Part shown: positions 1 through 7,495 of the stretch, one piece after another | Numbering within the stretch: the first letter of the stretch is position 1 | Layout: every line of letters begins with the position of its first letter | Assembly (NCBI GenBank): GCA_910579395.1 | Contig: CAJTUC010000059.1 | Location: 1 to 14,254 of the forward strand | Length of the DNA: 14,254 nt | From: an uncultured Lachnospiraceae bacterium | Lineage (GTDB): Bacteria > Bacillota > Clostridia > Lachnospirales > Lachnospiraceae | Direction: 5' to 3' | The notes under the pieces: model-generated | What the model was told of the DNA's origin: nothing | Databases searched by the model: none | The model's input: the letters and a program-made list of their open reading frames with translations, nothing else | Position numbers and translations under genes: made by a program

Positions 1-156
1 AAAAATAAGCCCAAAGCAGGCTTAAATACAAGATTTGTGTGTTATGAGGTTTAAAAGGAAGTGTCAAACTCCCGTGTGTCCGGGACATAAAAAAGGGAAA
101 GTTCGCAAAGCAGATGAATGCGTAAGGCGAAGTTTGTCTGGTTATTTTGAATGAAG
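1..156. other. Left-edge non-coding stretch with small hairpins
   Basis: No supportable gene. Two small inverted repeats are visible: TAAGCC/GGCTTA at 6-11/19-24 with a CAAAGCA loop, and TCCCG/CGGGA at 70-74/81-85. Read on the minus strand the first is followed by five T, so it could be a weak terminator for a minus-strand transcript, but no minus-strand gene is visible to its right. Frame 1 is open from the window edge to a TAA at 52-54; 17 open codons are expected by chance too often to call a gene tail. The stretch could be the end of an accessory element lying to the left. Confidence 0.4.
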
Positions 157-199
157 AAACCCTTGTAGGTGGTGTAGATGAGCCATTTACAAGGGTTTT
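157..199 (+). terminator. Terminator-like hairpin
   Basis: AAACCCTTGTA (157-167) pairs perfectly with TACAAGGGTTT (188-198) across a 20-base loop and runs into TTTTG. An 11-bp stem with flanking A and T runs fits a bidirectional intrinsic terminator. The long loop and paired A/T ends are also seen in the hairpin at the right edge of the window (14208-14250), so a recombination or element-end role cannot be excluded. Confidence 0.5.
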
Positions 200-289
200 G
201 TGTTTATACAAATAATTATGATGACTGGTAATTTGATAGGAAGTATGATAGAATATTCCAAATAGCCAGAGTAGAACGGAGGGATATAT

Positions 290-673
290 GTGGCGAAAGA
301 AATGAATTCTACTAAAGTATATCCTTTAAAAGAAAATCAAAAAAGGACTTATTGGGAACGCCTGCTGAGATTGTGTTAGTTGGAGACGCGGCAATCCTTG
401 TCAATTATGGGTTTCGTGAAATGACCTATGATATAGATGCGGTCATAACAGCATCATCGGCTATGAAGGGGGCGGTATTACCGTACCTATTCTAATGTGT
501 TGAATATCAGGACAATTAGTGTGGAATATATTAATCCCTGTATAGAAGATGATTCCTGGAAAGCGTGTGTTGAAGGTTTACTGAAAAACGAAATAAAGTA
601 GCAAAAACAGAATATCTTATCAGCCGCTATAAAGAAAAATCTGGAAATATCCGATATAACCAATAAGATATAA
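290..673 (+). pseudogene. Decayed nucleotidyltransferase-fold protein (DUF6036/AbiEii-like)
   Basis: A ribosome site (GGAGGG, 278-283) precedes a GTG at 290 that encodes 29 residues and then stops at 377-379. A second frame (352-495) reads LGTPAEIVLVGDAAILVNYG and then FREMTYDIDAV, the pattern hG(G/D)-A-h, then R-x-x-T-x-D-I-D, of stand-alone nucleotidyltransferases such as the DUF6036 and AbiEii families. A third frame (473-673) gives RYYRTYSNVLNIRTISVEYI and, after an in-frame TAG at 599-601, a tail ending NLEISDITNKI. The pieces join into one colinear protein only through two frame changes and one stop bypass, so the gene is dead. Family members are often toxin-antitoxin or mobile-region genes; that role is inferred, and the exact family is uncertain. 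Confidence 0.68.
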
Positions 674-731
674 ATTTGTTACGCGTTCAAAACAGAAACG
701 GATTTCGTAAACAGTCAAAGGAGGACAAACG

Positions 732-1442
732 ATGAGCAGGATTGCAGGGTATGGAGTTTATCAGAACGGCTATATGGGCAGCGCAGCAAAGAGCAGGAAC
801 ACCAGAGAGGCAGACAAAGCTGATAAAGCGGATAAGACAGAGAAGAAAGAGCAGGTGCAGCTTTCAGACCGCGCGAAGAAGCTGTTAGAAGAACTGAAAA
901 AGAATTATAATAATATGGACTTTATCGTTGCCGATTATGAGACGGATGAAGAGGCTTCCGCTTATCTTGCGAAAGGAACGAAGGAGTACAGCGTTCTGAT
1001 CGAGCCGGAAACACTGGAAGAGATGGCGGCGGACGAAGAGGCTAAGGCAAAATACACAGGCATTCTGGATGATGCGGTGGATCAGTTAAAGGATATCAAG
1101 GAACAGTTGGGTGACAAAGAGGATGAAGTGACACATATCGGTATTTCGGTAGGCAAAGATGGTTCCGTTTCCTATTTTGCTGATTTGGAGAAAATCGGCG
1201 AGAGACAGAAAGAATGGATCGAGAAGTCCAGAGAGAGCAAAAAAGAAGAAAGAACGGAGCAGGAGAAGAAGGCACAGGAAAAGAAAAGTCAGGATATTGC
1301 GGCACAGGAGAGAACGAAGAAAACAAGAGTGCAGGCGAATTCTGTGGAAGAGCTGATCGAAAAGATCAAAGGTGTAGACTGGGATCAGATAAAATCCGAG
1401 GAAAAGGCTATGACAGGCGGCAGATTTGATTTCAGCATCTAA
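732..1442 (+). CDS. Charged hypothetical protein, DUF6033-like
   Basis: A 236-residue protein starting at an ATG eight bases after a strong AAAGGAGG ribosome site. The N terminus (MSRIAGYGVYQNGYMG) is followed by a K/D/E-rich tract, then a compact central part (about residues 40-155) containing NMDFIVADYETDEEA, KEYSVLIEPETLEEMAADEE and THIGISVGKDGSVSYFADLE. Residues about 155-200 form a very charged K/E helix, probably a coiled coil, and the tail ends RFDFSI. There is no signal peptide or membrane segment, so it is probably cytoplasmic. The central pattern resembles what I recall as DUF6033, a family of unknown function in Lachnospiraceae; this is from memory, not a search. It stands 42 bases before the membrane/spermidine-synthase-like gene and may be cotranscribed. 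Function unknown. Confidence 0.8.
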   Translation: MSRIAGYGVYQNGYMGSAAKSRNTREADKADKADKTEKKEQVQLSDRAKKLLEELKKNYNNMDFIVADYETDEEASAYLAKGTKEYSVLIEPETLEEMAADEEAKAKYTGILDDAVDQLKDIKEQLGDKEDEVTHIGISVGKDGSVSYFADLEKIGERQKEWIEKSRESKKEERTEQEKKAQEKKSQDIAAQERTKKTRVQANSVEELIEKIKGVDWDQIKSEEKAMTGGRFDFSI

Positions 1443-1484
1443 GTATTTAGCGTTGTATGTGCACCGACTGACAATAGGAAAGGT

Positions 1485-3140
1485 ATGGTTATCAGTTTAT
1501 CGATGGAAAATGTAGAAAAAGAGACAATTTCCGGGAGACAGGGCATTTTACGAAACAAATATTATCTGTACCTGACGGAATTCTTTGCAGGAATGTCCGT
1601 AATGGCAGTGGAACTGGGCGCAAGCAGACTTCTTGCGCCTTATTTCAGTTCTTCACAGATCGTATGGACGATCATTATCGGAACGATCATGATAGCAATG
1701 GCTCTCGGCAATATATGGGGCGGCCGGAGTGCGGATAAGAATCCTGACCCGGACAAACTTTATATGAGGATTATTATTGCGGCGATATGGATCGCGGCAA
1801 TTCCAGTGCTTGGAAAATATATTATTATTGGAATTTCGGCGGCATTGGTTTTTACTATCAGTAATAATTTTTTAATCTGGGCTGCCTTTTTGGCGTGCAT
1901 GGTCATTTTTGTGTTTCCGCTGTTTTTACTTGGAACGGTGACGCCTTCTCTTGTGAAGTATACGGTGGACAGTCTGGATGACAGCGGAAAAACGGTCGGT
2001 TCCTTGAATGCTTTTAATACGATTGGCAGTATCATCGGTACTTTTGTACCGACTTTTGTGACGATTCCGGCGGTGGGAACATCCATTACGTTTCTGATTT
2101 TTGCGGGAATACTGCTTTTACTCGCGCTGCTCTATTTTATCAGCACGAAGGGCAGAAAGAAGCAGTCCGCCGTTTCCGGATTTTTGTTCCTGCTTTGCTG
2201 TGTGACAGGAGCCTCCGGCAGTTTTGCATTCTGGGAAACCGATCTTATATACGAAGGAGAGTCTATTTATAACTATTTGCAGGTAAAAGAGACGAGCGAC
2301 AGCGTTATCTTATCGACCAATGTGCTGTTTGGCGTGCAGTCTATCATGAAAAAAGACGGCGGCGCGACGGGGATGTATTACGACTATGCGATGGCTGCTC
2401 CTCTGATGGCGGGCAGAACGGATGGCGATATGCTGATTCTTGGCATGGGAACGGGAACCTATGCAAAGCAGTGCCAGTATTACTACGGAGCAACTTCTAT
2501 AGAAGGGGTGGAAATCGACCAGAAGATCACGAATCTTGCAGGTGCCTATTTTGAACTCCCCGATTCCATAAAAGTGACGACTTATGACGGACGCAGTTAC
2601 CTTGCAGCGATACCGGAAACGTATGATGTCATCATGGTAGATGCTTATCAGGATATTACGATTCCTTTTCAGATGTCTTCCGTGGAGTTTTTTACGCTGG
2701 TGCGGGAGCATTTGAATGAAAACGGCGTGATGGTCGTTAACATGAATATGTACGCGGACACAGAGTTCGGCGGGGAAGACGCCTCGGAAGGCAATATTAA
2801 CGAGTATTTGTCGGATACGATCGCTTCTGTGTTTGATTATGTCTATACGGTGGATGTGGCGGGAACGACGAACAGGGAGTTGTTCGCGACGCAGAATCCG
2901 GCGGCATTGGAAGTATTTGAAACCGGCAGGAGCACGATAGAGGATCCGGCGTTACAGGAGATGCTGCGGCGGGTGTCAGATGGCATTATGCCATATGAAA
3001 AAGGAGATTATCTTTTGACGGATGATAAGGCGCCTGTTGAACTGCTCGGTATGCGGGTGATAGACGATCTGATTCAGCGGGAACTCGTATATTATAAAGA
3101 ATTGTTTAAGCGAGAGGGGATTCAGGGACTGCTTCAGTGA
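1485..3140 (+). CDS. Membrane protein fused to spermidine-synthase-like domain
   Basis: A 551-residue protein with about eight hydrophobic segments in residues 20-255, including a GSLNAFNTIGSIIGTF stretch, followed by a Rossmann-type methyltransferase-fold domain. The SAM/dcSAM-binding features are visible: LGMGTGT (319-325), the acidic end of strand 2 in VEID (E343), YDGRSY (D368) and VDAYQD (D386). This is the architecture annotated as fused MFS/spermidine synthase. The first Asp of the polyamine-synthase D-x-x-D-P-x-G-P motif is kept (D386), but the rest of that motif is absent, so aminopropyl transfer is doubtful and the substrate is unknown. Start choice: AGGA at 1476-1479 lies five bases before the ATG at 1485; a second in-frame ATG at 1503 is possible. 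No terminator follows it clearly. Confidence 0.85.
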   Translation: MVISLSMENVEKETISGRQGILRNKYYLYLTEFFAGMSVMAVELGASRLLAPYFSSSQIVWTIIIGTIMIAMALGNIWGGRSADKNPDPDKLYMRIIIAAIWIAAIPVLGKYIIIGISAALVFTISNNFLIWAAFLACMVIFVFPLFLLGTVTPSLVKYTVDSLDDSGKTVGSLNAFNTIGSIIGTFVPTFVTIPAVGTSITFLIFAGILLLLALLYFISTKGRKKQSAVSGFLFLLCCVTGASGSFAFWETDLIYEGESIYNYLQVKETSDSVILSTNVLFGVQSIMKKDGGATGMYYDYAMAAPLMAGRTDGDMLILGMGTGTYAKQCQYYYGATSIEGVEIDQKITNLAGAYFELPDSIKVTTYDGRSYLAAIPETYDVIMVDAYQDITIPFQMSSVEFFTLVREHLNENGVMVVNMNMYADTEFGGEDASEGNINEYLSDTIASVFDYVYTVDVAGTTNRELFATQNPAALEVFETGRSTIEDPALQEMLRRVSDGIMPYEKGDYLLTDDKAPVELLGMRVIDDLIQRELVYYKELFKREGIQGLLQ

Positions 3141-3248
3141 ACTGTCCGCCTATGCGGAATATGCTGCTTTGGAGAATAAAAATTTCTTTCCGGGAAAATA
3201 ATATAGAAAAAAGGATGCTGAAGAAAGTACTCCGGGAAGGAAGCGAAA

Positions 3249-3851
3249 ATGGATTTTAAAAGCAGCGAAACAAAGAGTAATCTGATGCGCGCATTTGCGG
3301 GAGAAAGTCAGGCGAGGAACCGTTATACGATAGCGGCGGGACAGGCAAGAGCGGAAAAACTGTATGTCATAGAGGCGGTGTTCCGCTTTACGGCAGAACA
3401 GGAAAAAGAACATGCGGAAATCTTTTACAAGTATTTGGGAGAAATGGCGGGAGAGAATATCGCGATAGACGGTGCGTATCCGGTGGATATTTCCAAAGAT
3501 GCGGCCGTGCTCCTTCGTATGGCGCAGCACAATGAATATGAAGAGCATGACGACGTATATCAGAATTTTGCAAAGAAAGCGGAGGAGGAAGGATTTCCGG
3601 AAATTGCCGGTTCCTTTAAACAGATAGCGGAAATCGAGAAGATACACGGAAACCGTTTCGGCCAGTTTGCCGAGTGGCTTGAAAAGGGTCAGTTGTTTGC
3701 GGCTGATGTGGAGACGGCCTGGATGTGCATGGAATGCGGGCATATCTACCGCGGAACAAAGGTGCCGCCGGTCTGTCCGGTCTGCCACAACGACCGAGGC
3801 TATTTCGTCCGGCTGGAGCTTGCACCCTATACGGGGAACTGTTGTATGTAA
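3249..3851 (+). CDS. rbr: Rubrerythrin
   Basis: A 200-residue rubrerythrin, a diiron peroxidase that removes hydrogen peroxide using electrons passed through its own rubredoxin-like domain, typical of anaerobes. The ferritin-like part carries AGESQARNRY (E19), EKEHAE (E52 and H55), HNEYEEH (E96 and E99 region) and EIEKIHGNRF (E130 and H133), giving the usual iron ligands. The C-terminal domain has CMEC (160-163) and CPVC (176-179), the four iron-binding cysteines. A GGAAGG ribosome site lies eight bases before the ATG. It ends with a strong terminator, so it is a single gene or the last gene of the upstream unit. No Fur/PerR-type operator was recognised in the 108-base gap before it. The length is normal and nothing suggests damage. 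Confidence 0.95.
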   Translation: MDFKSSETKSNLMRAFAGESQARNRYTIAAGQARAEKLYVIEAVFRFTAEQEKEHAEIFYKYLGEMAGENIAIDGAYPVDISKDAAVLLRMAQHNEYEEHDDVYQNFAKKAEEEGFPEIAGSFKQIAEIEKIHGNRFGQFAEWLEKGQLFAADVETAWMCMECGHIYRGTKVPPVCPVCHNDRGYFVRLELAPYTGNCCM

Positions 3852-3861
3852 AGAAATGGGG

Positions 3862-3910
3862 GAGAATGCGCAGCATTCTCTGAATCGAGTGCTTAGGCAC
3901 TCGATTTTTT
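3862..3910 (+). terminator. Tandem hairpins ending in intrinsic terminator
   Basis: A first hairpin GAGAATGC/GCATTCTC (3862-3869/3873-3880, loop GCA) is followed at once by a terminator stem AATCGAGTGC/GCACTCGATT (3883-3892/3897-3906, loop TTAG) running into T at 3905-3910. The second stem is a canonical rho-independent terminator for the rubrerythrin transcript. The first has no T run and resembles hairpin C of the operon elements described at 7496 and 9365. Confidence 0.85.
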
Positions 3911-3933
3911 CATAGCGTTTTTAATAAAATTAC

Positions 3934-3962
3934 TTTTCGTAATTTGCATTCTGTGTTATGAT
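3934..3962 (+). promoter_or_regulatory. Extended -10 promoter for deacetylase-bactofilin unit
   Basis: TATGAT at 3957-3962 is preceded by TG one base upstream (TGTTATGAT), an extended -10 element. The -35 position (TTTTCG at 3934-3939, 17-base spacer) is poor, as is common with extended -10 promoters. Transcription would start near 3969, which leaves no leader for a TTG start at 3975 and supports the ATG at 3996. Confidence 0.5.
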
Positions 3963-3995
3963 AGATAAGGAATATTGAAAAATACAAAGGAGCCA

Positions 3996-5084
3996 ATGAA
4001 GAAGATGGCGCAGACAGAGGGGAAAAAGCGGCCGATGTCTAAGGAAAAGCGGCGCTTTTTGAGAAAAATAATCATCTTCTTTCTTGTGATAGCAACGCCT
4101 GTTCTTACGGCATTATGTATTTTTTTGGGAATCCGGCTTCATATTGTGCGCGGAGAACTGAAAAGATTACAGGCGCAGGCGGTAGAGGCATCCGTTTTTT
4201 ATCAGGCAGAAGGTTCGGATGGAGCGGAAACTCCGAATGGAACAGGCGGGACCGGAACGGATGATATGGCAGAATCCGATGGAGAACCTAAAACCGGAGC
4301 AGAGAACCGCGACAAAACGAGCGAGATCAGAACGGATACCGGTGCCCAGGAATACACGAACAGATATTCCGCGGATGGTGTCAGTGTTTCCAAACGTGAC
4401 AGTACAGGTGCATCGGCAGCCTATATGGAAGAAGGAACCATTCCGGAAGATGGAACCGTCCGCAAGGTGTACCTTACCTTTGATGACGGGCCTAGCGGCA
4501 ATACATCCCGGATTCTGGACATCCTTGCAGAATATGATGTCAAGGCGACTTTTTTTGTAGTGGGTAAGGAAGAAGAACAATATCAGGAGTTATATAAAAG
4601 AATCGTAGATGAAGGTCATACGCTTGGGATGCACTCTTACAGCCATAAATATGACGAGATTTATCAGTCAGTGGACAGTTTTGCGCAGGATATGAGCAAA
4701 TTGCAGGAGTTTTTGTATGAGACGACGGGCGTATGGTGCCGGTATTGCAGATTCCCGGGAGGAAGCAGCAATACGGTCAGCAGGGTGGATATGTATGATT
4801 TGATCACATATCTGAATGAACAGGATATTACTTATTTTGACTGGAATATCGCTTCGGGAGATGCTTCCAACAGTTATATCAGCAAAGAAGCGATCATCAG
4901 TAATTGTATATCGACCCTGCCGCAGTATCAGGAGAGTATTATTTTGATGCATGATGCGTCAAATAAAAATACTACGGTAGAGGCATTGCCGGCTTTGATT
5001 GAACAGATTCAGGCAATGGACAATACCGTGATCGTTCCGATTACAGAAGATACGGAACCGATACAACATATTAGTAATGACTAG
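3996..5084 (+). CDS. Membrane-anchored polysaccharide deacetylase (NodB fold)
   Basis: A 362-residue protein with a lysine/arginine-rich cytoplasmic start, one membrane segment (residues about 25-48), a low-complexity linker rich in G, T, D and E (about 60-150), and an extracytoplasmic NodB homology domain. The metal-dependent deacetylase motifs are complete: TFDDGPSG (D163/D164), MHSYSHKY (H213 and H217), RFPGG (252-256) and LMHD (H319). It should remove acetyl groups from cell-wall or capsular N-acetylglucosamine/N-acetylmuramic acid polymers; substrate not determinable. AAAGGAG (3986-3992) lies three bases before the chosen ATG; the ATG at 4005 has a 12-base spacing, and a TTG at 3975 would sit almost on the predicted transcription start. 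It is followed 12 bases later by a bactofilin, which suggests the cytoskeletal protein positions this enzyme. Confidence 0.92.
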   Translation: MKKMAQTEGKKRPMSKEKRRFLRKIIIFFLVIATPVLTALCIFLGIRLHIVRGELKRLQAQAVEASVFYQAEGSDGAETPNGTGGTGTDDMAESDGEPKTGAENRDKTSEIRTDTGAQEYTNRYSADGVSVSKRDSTGASAAYMEEGTIPEDGTVRKVYLTFDDGPSGNTSRILDILAEYDVKATFFVVGKEEEQYQELYKRIVDEGHTLGMHSYSHKYDEIYQSVDSFAQDMSKLQEFLYETTGVWCRYCRFPGGSSNTVSRVDMYDLITYLNEQDITYFDWNIASGDASNSYISKEAIISNCISTLPQYQESIILMHDASNKNTTVEALPALIEQIQAMDNTVIVPITEDTEPIQHISND

Positions 5085-5096
5085 GAGGATTATAGA

Positions 5097-6176
5097 ATGG
5101 GTTTTTTCTCAGACTTAAAGGACGATTTATCCCAAGCCGTAAATGAGTTGACGCCGGAAGAAGAACTTCAGGCGGCTTTAGACGGTGAGAAAACAGCTGG
5201 AAGTGCGGAAGCAGTACAGCTTGGCAGCGTACCCACACCGGATGATTTGAGCGATATGCTGGATAAGATGGAAGCGCTTGCAACGGAGACGGAATCGGTG
5301 GAGCAGGCTGTAGAGTCAGTTATTCCGTCTATGGAAGAAACGATGCCGGAGGGTACGGCAGACGATGATATCCTTGCAGAACTTATAGGAGAGGAGCTGG
5401 CTGTGGAGCCGGCGGTTTCGGAGGATGCGGCAGTGGAGGATGATATTCTGGCAGAACTGGGACTGGAAGATTCTCTTTCGGATGATATGCTTCCGCCGGA
5501 TGTGCCTTTGCAATTGCCTGAAGAAGAACCAATAGAAGAGACGGCTGTGGAATTGGATACAGCAGCAGAGTCAGATATGCCGGTAACACCGGATATGTCA
5601 ATAAATGAAGAAGAGGAGACAGCAGGTCCTCAGCAGGAAAAAGAAAGGGAAGATGAGAAAATGGAAATGGAAATGGATGTGCAGGAAAAAACAGTATCAG
5701 ATGAAACAGCGGTCGTAACAGAAGGAATGTCTATCACTGGTGATATTACTTCCGGAGGCTCTTTAGAGTTAATTGGTACGGTCATCGGTAATATTGACAT
5801 CCTTGGCAAATTGAATATCACGGGTGCGATTCAGGGAAATTCCAAAGCGGCTGAAATTTATGCGGAAGGAGCAAGAATCAATGGTGAGATTAACAGCGGC
5901 GGCAGCGTAAAGATTGGACAGAGTTCCGTCGTTATTGGAAATATCAACGCGACGAGCGCCGTAATTGCAGGTGCGGTAAAGGGGGATATTGATGTACACG
6001 GTCCGGTCGTTTTAGATACTTCCGCAATCGTTATGGGAAATATCAAGTCCAAATCCGTACAGATTAACAATGGAGCTGTGATTGAGGGTATGTGTTCCCA
6101 GTGCTATGCGGACATTAATCCGACATCTTTCTTTGAAGAGATTAAGAAGAGCAAAGAAAAAGGTAAAAGTAAATAA
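5097..6176 (+). CDS. Bactofilin with long acidic N-terminal extension
   Basis: A 359-residue protein. Residues about 210-335 form a right-handed beta-helix bactofilin domain: EGMSITGDITSGGSLELIG, then repeating hydrophobic-glycine rungs such as GNIDILGKLNITGAIQGN, GEINSGGSVKIGQSS and GDIDVHGPVVLDTSAIVMGN. Bactofilins self-assemble without nucleotides into membrane-associated filaments that position cell-wall enzymes. Most family members are under about 200 residues; here about 210 residues precede the core, extremely acidic, with a repeated DDILAEL motif at 90-96 and 115-121 and a related SDDML element. The extension is probably disordered and may bind partners. The tail (EEIKKSKEKGKSK) is basic. 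The ribosome site AGGAGG (5083-5088) overlaps the stop codon of the deacetylase, indicating cotranscription and possibly coupled translation. Confidence 0.92.
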   Translation: MGFFSDLKDDLSQAVNELTPEEELQAALDGEKTAGSAEAVQLGSVPTPDDLSDMLDKMEALATETESVEQAVESVIPSMEETMPEGTADDDILAELIGEELAVEPAVSEDAAVEDDILAELGLEDSLSDDMLPPDVPLQLPEEEPIEETAVELDTAAESDMPVTPDMSINEEEETAGPQQEKEREDEKMEMEMDVQEKTVSDETAVVTEGMSITGDITSGGSLELIGTVIGNIDILGKLNITGAIQGNSKAAEIYAEGARINGEINSGGSVKIGQSSVVIGNINATSAVIAGAVKGDIDVHGPVVLDTSAIVMGNIKSKSVQINNGAVIEGMCSQCYADINPTSFFEEIKKSKEKGKSK

Positions 6177-6210
6177 TCTGAGAATAGCATATTGACGGGA
6201 GAGTATGTAA

Positions 6211-6909
6211 ATGCAGCGTGTCTTATTGAAGTTAAGCGGAGAAGCACTGGCCGGTGATAAGAAGACCGGATTTGATGACGAGACCATACGCGAAGTTGCT
6301 TTACAGGTTAAGCAGCTTGTAGATGGCGGCATTCAGGTAGGAATTGTGATTGGTGGAGGAAATTTCTGGCGCGGCCGTTCCAGCGAAAGCATTGACAGGA
6401 CGAAAGCGGATCAGATCGGTATGCTTGCAACGATCATGAACTGTATTTATGTGTCGGAAATTTTCCGTTCCGTTGGAATGATGACCAATGTCCTGACACC
6501 TTTTGAATGCGGTTCTTTTACCAAATTGTTTTCCAAAGACAGGGCTAACAAATATTTTGCCAAAAATATGGTCGTCTTTTTTGCGGGCGGTACGGGACAT
6601 CCGTATTTTTCGACGGATACGGGTGTGGTACTGCGTGCGGTTGAGGTAGATGCGGATGTGATTCTGCTTGCGAAAGCAGTGGACGGCGTCTATGACAGTG
6701 ATCCCCGCACGAATCCTGATGCCAGAAAATATGATGAAATATCGATTGAAGAAGTGATCGAGAAAAATCTTCTGGTGGTTGATATGACAGCCTCGATTCT
6801 GGCAAGGGATAACAAGATGCCGATGTGGGTATTTGCGCTGAACGAGAAGGACAGCATTGTAAATGCGATCAAAGGGCAGTTCAATGGAACAAAAGTTACC
6901 GTATCGTAG
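6211..6909 (+). CDS. pyrH: UMP kinase
   Basis: A 232-residue bacterial UMP kinase of the amino-acid-kinase fold, which phosphorylates UMP to UDP with ATP and so feeds pyrimidine nucleotide and cell-wall sugar-nucleotide synthesis. Visible motifs are LLKLSGEAL (K7), IGGGNFWRG (47-55), the AGGTGHPYFSTDT segment (125-137), DGVYDSDP (158-165) and DMTASILARDN (191-201). GGGAGAG at 6197-6203 is the ribosome site. It is only 34 bases after the bactofilin stop, without a visible terminator, so read-through from the upstream unit is possible. Next to frr, as in nearly all bacteria. In many Firmicutes rpsB and tsf come directly before pyrH; here they do not. Confidence 0.97.
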   Translation: MQRVLLKLSGEALAGDKKTGFDDETIREVALQVKQLVDGGIQVGIVIGGGNFWRGRSSESIDRTKADQIGMLATIMNCIYVSEIFRSVGMMTNVLTPFECGSFTKLFSKDRANKYFAKNMVVFFAGGTGHPYFSTDTGVVLRAVEVDADVILLAKAVDGVYDSDPRTNPDARKYDEISIEEVIEKNLLVVDMTASILARDNKMPMWVFALNEKDSIVNAIKGQFNGTKVTVS

Positions 6910-6939
6910 GAGATGAGAGAGGAAGGTATATAATAAAAG

Positions 6940-7491
6940 ATGGACGACAGGTTAAAGCCATATGATGAGAAAATGCAAAAGGCATATGAGTTTTTGGAAA
7001 CGGATCTTGGAACAATCCGCGCAGGCCGTGCCAATCCTCATGTGCTGGACAAAGTAAAAGTAGATTATTACGGAACGCCGACCCCGATTCAGCAGGTCGG
7101 AAATATTACGGTTCCAGATCCCAGAATGATACAGATCGCACCTTGGGAGAAAAGCCTGATCAAGGAAATTGAAAAGGCTATCATGATGTCGGATGTCGGC
7201 ATTACACCGAGCAATGACGGTGCTGTTATCCGTCTTGTATTCCCGGTTCTGACGGAAGAGCGCAGAAAAGAACTGGCAAAGGATATCAAGAAACGTGGTG
7301 AAGATAACAAAGTCGCGGTCAGAAATATAAGACGTGATGGAATGGATGCTTTTAAGAAGCTTGTCAAAGCTGAAGTTTCGGAAGACGAGATCAAAGAACT
7401 GGGAGATCAGCTGCAGAAGCTGACGGATAAGTATATTAAAGAAGTGGATAAACTGATCGAAGAGAAGACCAAAGAAATCATGACAGTTTAA
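6940..7491 (+). CDS. frr: Ribosome recycling factor
   Basis: A 183-residue RRF, which splits post-termination ribosomes together with EF-G. The sequence is typical: an N-terminal helix leading to the DLGTIRAGRANP signature (residues 22-33), the beta domain with YYGTPTPIQQVGNITVPDPR, and long C-terminal helices (VRNIRRDGMDAFKKLVK). The ribosome site AGGAAGG (6920-6926) stands 13 bases before the ATG, an unusually long gap, but no better start exists in frame. The gene ends just before the structured spacer that separates it from uppS. Confidence 0.97.
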   Translation: MDDRLKPYDEKMQKAYEFLETDLGTIRAGRANPHVLDKVKVDYYGTPTPIQQVGNITVPDPRMIQIAPWEKSLIKEIEKAIMMSDVGITPSNDGAVIRLVFPVLTEERRKELAKDIKKRGEDNKVAVRNIRRDGMDAFKKLVKAEVSEDEIKELGDQLQKLTDKYIKEVDKLIEEKTKEIMTV

Positions 7492-7495
7492 AAAA

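Noticed and set aside
1..54. Open frame of 17 codons running in from the left edge
   Set aside because: An open run of this length is common by chance and the residues match nothing I recognise.
3145..3158. TCCGC/GCGGA hairpin after the fused spermidine-synthase-like gene, as a terminator
   Set aside because: Only five base pairs and no T run; it may be a decayed relative of the GATTCCGC hairpin at 9509, but that is too weak to claim.
3150..3788. 212-residue minus-strand open frame opposite rubrerythrin
   Set aside because: It mirrors the codon structure of a clear rubrerythrin gene, has no ribosome site, and its translation has no recognisable domain; other long antisense frames in the window fail for the same reason.
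3975..3995. TTG start for the deacetylase seven codons upstream
   Set aside because: It would lie about six bases after the predicted transcription start; ATG 3996 has an AAAGGAG before it.
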